DNA from: a bacterium
GTDB taxonomy: Bacteria > Bacteroidota > Bacteroidia > Bacteroidales > Muribaculaceae
Length of the DNA: 64,000 bases
Assembly: GCA_004563195.1 (NCBI GenBank)
Contig: SFTJ01000001.1
Coordinates: 1-64,000, forward strand
Direction of reading: 5' to 3'
Shown here: positions 34,680 to 41,952 of the stretch, piece after piece
Position numbering within the stretch: position 1 is the first letter of the stretch
How the letters are laid out: every line of letters begins with the position of its first letter
The notes under the pieces: generated by a model
The model's input: only the letters and a program-made list of their open reading frames with translations
Told to the model about the DNA's origin: nothing
Database searches by the model: none
Translations under genes and position numbers: made by a program

Positions 34680-36599
34680 TCAACGCAATGGTTTGGGATT
34701 CTTATAGGTTCCGTCGTCGAGAAGTTGCAAAAAGCCTTCATCGACCAAAAATCGTAGCATGTCGTACACTTCGTCGTGCGGAAAGGATAGTGTAGAAACT
34801 ATTTCCTGAGCCGAGCGTGGGCGCAACGATGTCATGTAGAGGATACCTTCCTGCACATCTTTGGCTGTATGGTTATTATTCTTCTTTTCGTCGATACAAA
34901 GGTCGCAACAACCGCATTTGCGCACAATCTTCTCACCGAAATAGCTCGTGATAATAGATTCACGGCAACCTGTTTCGGCATAAGCATAGTTGATTACCGC
35001 ATTTATTCGCTCTTCGAGGCGCTCTTTGAGGTCTTGATAAGCATATTTGGGAATGATAATATTGCTTTTGTCCTCACGTGCGGTTGTATACACTATATAT
35101 GGGGTGCGCTTGCGTGGAATGTAGTGCAACACATGCATCTTGGTGAGTATAATCAGCGATTGATAAATATCCTGTTCTGAAATACCGGTTTTATAGGAAA
35201 TCAAAGGCTCGTTGATAAAGACATAATCGGCAAACAATCCGGTGTAATTGCGCAGCAACGCCTGCAATACTACATCAACATTGGCATTTTCCGTGGCAGG
35301 AAGATGATAAAGGTCCTCCTTTTCGGCTTTTATCATCACGCGCGCTTGCGTATCGATTTCTTCTATATAGTCGATATATCCGGCACGAGTGAGTATTTTG
35401 AGGGCATTATGTGTGGGCAATAGCGGAAGTTGAAATTGCTTACAGAATAAAGCAAAGTTAAAGTCGCACGTCTTCATATAGCCTTCTCCCACAAATACAT
35501 TCAGAAAATCGCTCACCTTCTCATAAACATCTTTTACAAACTGTTTGTCGGGAAACGATTCGGCTATACGGCGTTTCAATGTAGCTTTGTCGGTTTTCGA
35601 TACCAATAGCACCACATACGACCGCTTGCCATCTCGGCCGGCTCTACCTGCTTCTTGATAATATTCTTCGAGCGAATTGGGCACATCGATGTGTACCACC
35701 GAGCGAACATCCGGTTTATCGATACCCATACCGAAGGCATTGGTGGCCACAATCACTCGCAACGCACCCGATTTCCATCGGTTTTGCTTATCTTCTTTCT
35801 CCTCGTTGGTGATTCCCGCATGATAAAAGTCGGCTGAGATGCCTCGTGAATTCAATTCATCGGAAATCTGCTTTGTCTTTTTGCGACTGCGCACATACAC
35901 TATCGAAGTACCGGGCACGGAATTAACTATTCTCACCAATTGACCTATCTTATCTTCGGTTTGTCGCACCACATAGGAGAGATTGTTGCGAACAAAACTC
36001 TTTGCGAACACATTCGGTTTGGAAAACTGCAATTTCTCCTGAATGTCATTCACCACCAAGGGTGTAGCAGTAGCCGTAAGGGCAAGCACCGGCACGCGAG
36101 GCTTAACATTGCGTATATCGGCTATCTTCAGAAATGATGGGCGAAAATCATATCCCCATTGAGAGATACAGTGAGCTTCATCCACCACTATCAAGCACAC
36201 ATTCATATGCTTTAGCTGTTCGATAAAACTATCGCTTCCCAATCGTTCGGGTGAGATGTAGAGAAATTTGTAGTTGCCATTGGTGCAGCGCTCTATGGCT
36301 TTGCGACGTTCCGACATAGTGAGTCCCGAATGAAGATAGGTGGCCTTGATGCCGCGCTCGCGCAAGTTATCCACTTGGTCCTTCATCAGTGATATGATGG
36401 GCGTAATCACTATAGCCAAGCCATCCATGGCAAGGGTAGGCACCTGAAAGGTGATGGATTTGCCGCCACCGGTGGGCATAAGGCCCAAAGTATCGTGACC
36501 TTCAAGCACCGACATTATTATGTCCTCTTGAAGTTCACGAAACCCGGTATACCCCCAATACTTTTCGAGTATTTTATAGATCAGTTCCTTGTTCGGCAT
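34680..36599 (-). CDS. recQ: ATP-dependent DNA helicase RecQ
   Basis: 639 residues, superfamily 2 3'-5' helicase. Walker A MPTGGGKSITFQVP, DEAH box VVDEAHCISQWGYDFRPSF, motif III LALTATATP and motif VI QEAGRAGRDGK are intact. The RecQ-Ct zinc knuckle appears as RKCGCCDLC, followed by a winged-helix region ending FPHDEVYDMLRFLVDEGF. No HRDC domain is evident. Its start lies 26 bases inside the 3' end of recJ, in another frame, so the two are coupled. Confidence 0.95.
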   Translation of the reverse strand: MPNKELIYKILEKYWGYTGFRELQEDIIMSVLEGHDTLGLMPTGGGKSITFQVPTLAMDGLAIVITPIISLMKDQVDNLRERGIKATYLHSGLTMSERRKAIERCTNGNYKFLYISPERLGSDSFIEQLKHMNVCLIVVDEAHCISQWGYDFRPSFLKIADIRNVKPRVPVLALTATATPLVVNDIQEKLQFSKPNVFAKSFVRNNLSYVVRQTEDKIGQLVRIVNSVPGTSIVYVRSRKKTKQISDELNSRGISADFYHAGITNEEKEDKQNRWKSGALRVIVATNAFGMGIDKPDVRSVVHIDVPNSLEEYYQEAGRAGRDGKRSYVVLLVSKTDKATLKRRIAESFPDKQFVKDVYEKVSDFLNVFVGEGYMKTCDFNFALFCKQFQLPLLPTHNALKILTRAGYIDYIEEIDTQARVMIKAEKEDLYHLPATENANVDVVLQALLRNYTGLFADYVFINEPLISYKTGISEQDIYQSLIILTKMHVLHYIPRKRTPYIVYTTAREDKSNIIIPKYAYQDLKERLEERINAVINYAYAETGCRESIITSYFGEKIVRKCGCCDLCIDEKKNNNHTAKDVQEGILYMTSLRPRSAQEIVSTLSFPHDEVYDMLRFLVDEGFLQLLDDGTYKNPKPLR

Positions 36600-38328
36600 C
36601 GTCAGTTATCGGTCTAATGCCTTTGATAAGAAGTTGAATATTATTGCTCGCAGCACGCTTGTTTTCCTCGATGGTGTAGCAAATCTCAAATGGCTTATGT
36701 GCCTTAATGTGTTCGAAATATTCGCTCATATTAAATGCTATGCCATTCATCACCACATCCGATTTGCTGTCTACAAGTTCGAGCTTTATATGTTCCGAAG
36801 TTCTGCCCACCAGTTTGCTTGTGCCGTAGTCGTAAACATTCTTGGTCACAAACACCGGTTTCTGATTGCCGGGGCCAAAGGGATTGAGCAACTTAAGATT
36901 TGCCAGCAAGTCGGAGTTGATTTCACTGAAATCGAGTTCGCGATCGATGTCAATTTGCGGCACCAATTGTTCGCGGTCGATATTTTCAATCACATATTGT
37001 TCAAAGCGGCGCTTAAATTCAGGTATATTTTCCTCCTTAAGCGAAAGTCCCACAGCATAGGTGTGACCGCCGAAATTCTCAAGTAGGTCGCGCGCCGACT
37101 CAATGGCCTTGTAGATGTCGAAACCATGAACCGAACGCGACGAGCCGGTGGCCATGCCATTGGAGTAGGTAAGCACCACCGATGGCTTATAATACAGCTC
37201 AGTAAGGCGCGATGCCACTATTCCGATAATACCTTTGTGCCAATCTTTGTTGTAGATGACAATAGGTTTTTTGCCCGAAACTATTTCGTTACGCTGCTCA
37301 AGCAGTGCACTGGCTTCTTCGGTAATCTGTTTGTCGAGCTCCTTGCGGTCGCGATTATATTGGTCGATGTTTTTGCCTTTTTCGTTGGCATCGTTGATAT
37401 CCTTTGCCACCAAAAGGTCTACCGCCTCGCGTCCGCTTTGCATACGCCCCGAAGCATTGATGCGTGGACCGATTTTGAAAATCACATCGCTGATGGTTAT
37501 TTCCTTATTCGCGAGCCCGCAAATGCGAATTATGCTTCGCAGTCCTATGTTAGGGTTGCTGTTAAGACGCTTCAATCCAAAATATGCCATCACGCGATTT
37601 TCGCCCATAATAGGCACAATATCGGCGGCAATACTCACAGCCACGAGGTCGAGAAGGCTCTCGAGATCGAATAAATTGGTGATACCATTGCTCACAGAGA
37701 AAGCGTGCATAAATTTGTAACCCACGCCACAACCCGACAAATCCTTAAACGGATAAGGATTGCCTTCAAGTTTCGGATTAAGTATTGCCACCGCCTCGGG
37801 TAGCACATCGTCGGGCACATGGTGGTCGCAAATGATGAAATCGATGCCTTTCTCCTTGGCATACTTGATTTCGTCGATTGCCTTGATACCACAATCGAGC
37901 ACAATTATCAACTTCACGCCTATTTCTTCGGCGTAATCGATACTCTTAATCGAGATACCATAACCTTCTTCGTAGCGAGTAGGTATATAATACTCGATAT
38001 TAGAGTAGAAATTGAGAAGATACTTATAGACCAAAGCGACTGCAGTAGTGCCGTCTACATCATAGTCGCCGTAGACCATAATTTTCTCCTTCAACCCCAT
38101 AGCATCATTAAGCCTTTTCACAGCCTTATCCATGTCCTGCATGCTAAACGGGTCATGCAATTGCGACATAGAGGGATAGTAGAACTTTTGGACTTCGTCC
38201 CAAGTTTCTATACCTCGTTGCACCAATAGCTGACTTATAGCAGGGCAGTTAGGAAACTTAGCTGCCAGCTGGGCCTCTTTTCTTCTTTGTTCGGATGTAA
38301 GGGGTAAGTAGTTCCATTTACTTATCAT
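36574..38328 (-). CDS. recJ: Single-stranded-DNA-specific exonuclease RecJ
   Basis: 584 residues. 5'-3' exonuclease in recombination repair. DHH phosphoesterase motifs: MVYGDYDVDGTTAVALVYKYL, LDCGIKAIDEIKYAKEKGIDFIICDHHVPDD (metal site) and the DHHA1 signature GSSRSVHGFDIYKAIESARDLLENFGGHTYAVGLS. A C-terminal OB-like domain follows. First gene of the recJ-recQ operon. Confidence 0.96.
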   Translation of the reverse strand: MISKWNYLPLTSEQRRKEAQLAAKFPNCPAISQLLVQRGIETWDEVQKFYYPSMSQLHDPFSMQDMDKAVKRLNDAMGLKEKIMVYGDYDVDGTTAVALVYKYLLNFYSNIEYYIPTRYEEGYGISIKSIDYAEEIGVKLIIVLDCGIKAIDEIKYAKEKGIDFIICDHHVPDDVLPEAVAILNPKLEGNPYPFKDLSGCGVGYKFMHAFSVSNGITNLFDLESLLDLVAVSIAADIVPIMGENRVMAYFGLKRLNSNPNIGLRSIIRICGLANKEITISDVIFKIGPRINASGRMQSGREAVDLLVAKDINDANEKGKNIDQYNRDRKELDKQITEEASALLEQRNEIVSGKKPIVIYNKDWHKGIIGIVASRLTELYYKPSVVLTYSNGMATGSSRSVHGFDIYKAIESARDLLENFGGHTYAVGLSLKEENIPEFKRRFEQYVIENIDREQLVPQIDIDRELDFSEINSDLLANLKLLNPFGPGNQKPVFVTKNVYDYGTSKLVGRTSEHIKLELVDSKSDVVMNGIAFNMSEYFEHIKAHKPFEICYTIEENKRAASNNIQLLIKGIRPITDDAEQGTDL

Positions 38329-38368
38329 TTATGTTATTTTTTTTATTTTTTCAAAGAAGGGCGTGCGT

Positions 38369-38502
38369 GCGGCTCTCTTGCCACATAATATATGTAAGGT
38401 TTATTGTGGGGACAAGTCTACGTCCCCCCGAACAATGTGTCCATGCCGAGTCATTCTTATCAAGCATGCCAACCACCATCTTCTATTCTCGCCGGCAGCC
38501 GC
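38369..38502 (-). ncRNA. Candidate structured RNA upstream of recJ
   Basis: The 378-base gap 38329-38706 has no gene but folds strongly. A closing stem pairs AGCCGC (38497-38502, plus coordinates) with GCGGCT (38369-38374). Inside are three hairpins: CATGC/GCATG (38442-38468), GGGGAC/GTCCCC with an outer ATTGT/ACAAT (38403-38436), and ACATA/TATGT (38383-38395). A minus-strand -7 box lies upstream. It could be the recJ leader or a separate RNA, 6S-like or novel; I cannot match it to a known family. Confidence 0.4.
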
Positions 38503-38626
38503 TATGCTAATGGAGACCGTTAAGTGTTTGTGTAGAATATATTTTTTTACGTTCGCGAGAAAAACATCTTTTTATTCCAAAACACTATTATTTGCGCACG
38601 ATTTTACACATTATGCTATAATTACG

Positions 38627-38634
38627 CAAATATA
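38627..38634 (-). promoter_or_regulatory. -7 box upstream of the candidate RNA and recJ
   Basis: Minus-strand TATATTTG. A 10-base imperfect inverted repeat (GTTCGGCAAT / ATTGTCGAAC, one G-U mismatch) spans 38641-38665, where a -33 element or an operator would lie. Confidence 0.5.
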
Positions 38635-38706
38635 CGCAATGTTCGGCAATATTCCATTGTCGAACGCTATGTTTTAATGAACATTAATAAAGTTTTTTAG
38701 ATATTT

Positions 38707-39861
38707 TTATCGATACAGCCGTTTATACCATTCAAGTTGCTTATACGCCATCTCATTTCGAGCCGTGCTGGTACCCATAACATAAGTCGACAACCCTGAG
38801 AAATTTTCGCTGTCGATCACTATCGTATTGAGGAATTTGGGAGTAGCGGCTTTATATACTAAGGCATCGTTGTATGCATCGCACAGGCGTGAGTATTGGC
38901 TATCGTTGGCTATTTGATTATACACTTGCAAGAAATCGAAGAAAAATCGGTTGCTCGAGCTGTTATAGCATAGCAAATCTCGAGTGTCAATCACTTTATC
39001 GGCAATCGAAATCTCTTCGCAGACTTGTGCCACATGCTCAAGTTTGCTGCAATCGACCATAGAGATAGTTACCGAACGATATTCTCCACCTTGATTATTG
39101 TAGAAATTATACATATTCTTGCAAGCTTGCACCAGATTGGCTTCGGTTTCGAAGAAGCAAGGCACATTTTGATCATAGGGCATTCCATAGGAAAGGGTTT
39201 CGGTAGGAGAGCCTATAAAATAGCGAGTATCGTTGCGCAATTCGTAAGCCACCTCGATTGCTCCCATATAGCAAACATCGCCCCAAATGAAGTGAAACAT
39301 ACCATCAGGTATGGCATCGGCGAGCGAATCGATTAGCATAGTCTCGCCGAAGTCATCGCCAAACCCTTCCAAACGGCGCGAGCGAGTAGTTGTAGCATCC
39401 GAATTAGCCGAACGAGTATATGCCCAAGCCACAGAGTGCGACCAAAGCACAAGTCCGTATTCTTTAGCCGGAGCCAACTGCTTTACATCGGCAAGCACTT
39501 GCGAGAAACGCTTGGTGGTAAGCGACAACTTATTGCTTACGCCATAATTTTTCAGCAATTGTGTTTCCACCTTGCCGTTTCGTCGAAGCATTTCCACAAG
39601 TTTTGCTTCGGTGTCGCTTGTGCTTACGCGATAGAGTAGCAGGCGACAATTATTAATGTCGCAAGAATTAAGTGCCTTGGTGATTTCTTCCACATCATAG
39701 TTGTCGTAACCATTAAGCGAATTTGTGGCAACCATATATATTAAAATGGTGCGACGAGTGGCCTCACCAGGCTTCGGTTCGTCGCTATCGCACGAAATAA
39801 ATGTGGCAAAAGCACATATCGATACTATTACAAGTAATATTTTGAGTGCAAATTTTTTCAT
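38707..39861 (-). CDS. Clostripain-family (C11) cysteine peptidase lipoprotein
   Basis: 384 residues. Lipoprotein signal with lipobox FATFISC, Cys24 being lipidated, followed by DSDEPK. Catalytic His is in LVLWSHS and catalytic Cys in WGDVCYMGAIEVAYEL, the usual C11 spacing. C11 enzymes cut after Arg or Lys; many Bacteroidetes relatives are surface lipoproteins whose activity is untested. Two tandem -7 boxes lie upstream. Confidence 0.85.
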   Translation of the reverse strand: MKKFALKILLVIVSICAFATFISCDSDEPKPGEATRRTILIYMVATNSLNGYDNYDVEEITKALNSCDINNCRLLLYRVSTSDTEAKLVEMLRRNGKVETQLLKNYGVSNKLSLTTKRFSQVLADVKQLAPAKEYGLVLWSHSVAWAYTRSANSDATTTRSRRLEGFGDDFGETMLIDSLADAIPDGMFHFIWGDVCYMGAIEVAYELRNDTRYFIGSPTETLSYGMPYDQNVPCFFETEANLVQACKNMYNFYNNQGGEYRSVTISMVDCSKLEHVAQVCEEISIADKVIDTRDLLCYNSSSNRFFFDFLQVYNQIANDSQYSRLCDAYNDALVYKAATPKFLNTIVIDSENFSGLSTYVMGTSTARNEMAYKQLEWYKRLYR

Positions 39862-39890
39862 CTTTCAGCAGCTGATTGTATTATAATCTA

Positions 39891-39907
39891 CAAAATTAGC
39901 AAAATTA
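39891..39907 (-). promoter_or_regulatory. Tandem -7 boxes for the C11 peptidase gene
   Basis: Two minus-strand TAATTTTG boxes at 39891-39898 and 39900-39907, nine bases apart; either would give a leader of about 30-45 bases. Confidence 0.5.
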
Positions 39908-39942
39908 TGCTAATCATGAAATCAAGTTATCTGAAATAAGCT

Positions 39943-39950
39943 TAACTTTG
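39943..39950 (+). promoter_or_regulatory. -7 box abutting a TPR-gene start
   Basis: TAACTTTG with only four bases before the ATG at 39955, so the transcript would be leaderless or nearly so. Confidence 0.55.
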
Positions 39951-39954
39951 CGCT

Positions 39955-40785
39955 ATGATACGAAAAATAACAGGATTACTACTACTCATTTTTGCAATGG
40001 CAAGCTCCCCGATGGTGCGTGCCCAGTCGGCATATTACAATTACATCGACACTGCTGAAATGAAAATTAAAAAGCAAAACTGGCTTCAAGCCGAGCGCTA
40101 CATACTCATGGCTCTCAAGGCCGAACCTGCAAACAAAAACAATTCGCTGCTCATCAGCAACCTCGCCACCGTGCAGCGTAATCAAAAAAAATATATCGAG
40201 GCTCTAAAGAATTACGATTTAGCATTGGCTATGACACCAAAATCGGTAACGCTTTTAAAAAACAGAGCATCGCTATATCTTGAAATCGATAGCTTGAGCC
40301 ATGCCTATATGGACTATGAAAAAGTTACGCTTCTCGACCGCGAGGACATCGAATCGCGTTACTATCATGGCTTGATAGCACTTCGCAAAGGCCAAATAGA
40401 TGTTGCAAAAGCCGATTTCGGCGACTTGCTACGCATCAATCCTTATTCGCCCTACACTAAGGAGGCGCAAGCCACTCTCCAAAAGACATTGGGCAATTAC
40501 GAAGTGGCTATTGAATACTATTCCGACCTAATCAAGATGCAGGAAACGCCATCTTATCACACTCTGCTCAATCGCGCCGAGTGTTACCTTGAAATAGAAA
40601 AACTCAATGAGGCTGAAACAGACATACGACATGCCATCGCCAAAGCGCCTACCGAGGCATATCTATATGTTCTGCGCGCTCGTCTTAACAAATTACGCCG
40701 ACTTCCCGGCGATATGGAGCGCGACATACAACTCGCTATGAAATACGGAATTAGCCGCGAAATGGCACTATTCTTCATAAAATAG
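39955..40785 (+). CDS. Exported TPR-repeat protein
   Basis: 276 residues with a signal peptide (MIRKITGLLLLIFAMASSPMVRAQ). At least five TPR-like helical pairs: NWLQAERYILMALKAEPANK, KKYIEALKNYDLALAMTPKS, DSLSHAYMDYEKVTLLD, GQIDVAKADFGDLLRINPYSP and LNEAETDIRHAIAKAPTEAYLYVLRARLN. Likely a periplasmic protein-interaction scaffold. Lies immediately upstream of the HU-like/SPOR gene, which has its own promoter. Confidence 0.8.
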   Translation: MIRKITGLLLLIFAMASSPMVRAQSAYYNYIDTAEMKIKKQNWLQAERYILMALKAEPANKNNSLLISNLATVQRNQKKYIEALKNYDLALAMTPKSVTLLKNRASLYLEIDSLSHAYMDYEKVTLLDREDIESRYYHGLIALRKGQIDVAKADFGDLLRINPYSPYTKEAQATLQKTLGNYEVAIEYYSDLIKMQETPSYHTLLNRAECYLEIEKLNEAETDIRHAIAKAPTEAYLYVLRARLNKLRRLPGDMERDIQLAMKYGISREMALFFIK

Positions 40786-40808
40786 TTTTAAGCAAAATGC
40801 TTTTTTAG

Positions 40809-40840
40809 TTTGGCAGTGTGCAATTTTTTGAGTAATTTTG
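40809..40840 (+). promoter_or_regulatory. Full -33/-7 promoter of the HU-like/SPOR gene
   Basis: TTTG (40809-40812), 20-base spacer, TAATTTTG (40833-40840): the complete Bacteroidetes primary-sigma pattern. The ATG at 40847 follows six bases after the box. Confidence 0.65.
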
Positions 40841-40846
40841 TTAACG

Positions 40847-41875
40847 ATGACAAATATAGCACTACATATCGAGTATTTACTGACCAAGCAGGATTGCGTA
40901 ATCTTGCCGGGTTGGGGTGCGTTTATTTCTCATCACTCACGAGCGTTTTCGTTCGAGGATTCGTGCCAATTTAAGCGTCCGAACAAGCACATCACATTCA
41001 ATCAGGCACTCGACCATAACGATGGAATGTTGGCGCACTCCATTATTCGTCGCGAAGGTGTGACTTACGAAGCAGCCAACAAGCAGATTGCCGATTTTGT
41101 AGCATCGCTCAAAAAGCAGATTGAGGTAGACGGCACTATAGCACTTGGCAGAATCGGATGCTTCAAGAGCAACGATGAATCAATGGTGTTTGAGCCATAT
41201 AGCAATGCCAATGCCTGTGATTACAATTTCGGTCTATCGGATTTGAACATTAAGACACTCAGCCAATTGATGCAGACCGAAGCAGCTTCGATCAACGGAC
41301 AAAACGACGATGCTGAAAGCACCATCATAATGCCGACATGGGGCAAGAGATTTATACAGATAGCCGCCTCAATCGCAGTGCTGTTGTGCATGACATTTAT
41401 GCTGTCTACACCGCTTAGCTACGACTCTAAATCCGACTATGCTGCTCTCAACTCACCGCTCAAAGTTCATTCAGCGACCGATAATTCACTTCAACATGGC
41501 AATGAAGCAAATCTCACAATAGCGTTACCGTCAACAGAAGCGCCCGTAGCCGAAAAGGCAGTAATTGCTACCGAAGTGTTGCCTAAAGCCATAACAACCG
41601 AAAAATCGGAACCAAAGGCATCAGAACCCGCAGCAAAAACAACTGTGGAAATTCCTCATAATCCCGACGGAATATATTACCTCATAGTTTCATCGTTCGA
41701 AACACGCACTCAAGCCGAGAAATTCATTGCTCAGCACAACGATGATTTGCGAATACTTGAGTCTGACGGCCGTTATCGCATTTACGCAGCGCAAAGCAAT
41801 TCGCAAAAGACACTTTCCTCTGTAGCAAAGCATTTGCAAAGCCGCTATCCCGGTTGCTGGATTCTTCGTTTGTAA
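40847..41875 (+). CDS. HU-like (CCDC81-type) and SPOR domain membrane protein
   Basis: 342 residues from ATG 40847 (a TTG at 40838 is upstream but inside the -7 box). Residues 1-125 resemble the bacterial HU-CCDC81 domains: IEYLLTKQDCVILPGWGAFISHHSRA, NQALDHNDGMLAHSIIRREGVTYEAANKQI, GTIALGRIGCFK. One transmembrane helix at about 170-190 (IAASIAVLLCMTFML), a Pro/Ala/Glu-rich linker, then a C-terminal SPOR domain (YYLIVSSFETRTQAEKFI, YRIYAAQSNS) that should bind septal peptidoglycan. So it spans from cytoplasm to cell wall and may act in division. DNA binding is not shown. Confidence 0.8.
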   Translation: MTNIALHIEYLLTKQDCVILPGWGAFISHHSRAFSFEDSCQFKRPNKHITFNQALDHNDGMLAHSIIRREGVTYEAANKQIADFVASLKKQIEVDGTIALGRIGCFKSNDESMVFEPYSNANACDYNFGLSDLNIKTLSQLMQTEAASINGQNDDAESTIIMPTWGKRFIQIAASIAVLLCMTFMLSTPLSYDSKSDYAALNSPLKVHSATDNSLQHGNEANLTIALPSTEAPVAEKAVIATEVLPKAITTEKSEPKASEPAAKTTVEIPHNPDGIYYLIVSSFETRTQAEKFIAQHNDDLRILESDGRYRIYAAQSNSQKTLSSVAKHLQSRYPGCWILRL

Positions 41876-41895
41876 AACACTTTAAATACATAATA

Positions 41896-41932
41896 AAAAA
41901 TAGGGCATTCGGTTTAAGAATGTCCTATTTTT
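41896..41932. terminator. Bidirectional terminator
   Basis: Arms AAAAATAGGGCATTC and GAATGTCCTATTTTT with a seven-base loop, between the convergent HU-like/SPOR gene and clpB. Confidence 0.85.
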
Positions 41933-41952
41933 CATTTAGTTGACAATATGTC

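Noticed and set aside
38329..38706. RNase P or SRP RNA in the recJ upstream gap
   Set aside because: The expected conserved cores (RNase P P4 region, SRP GGAA tetraloop and AGCAG) are not visible on either strand.
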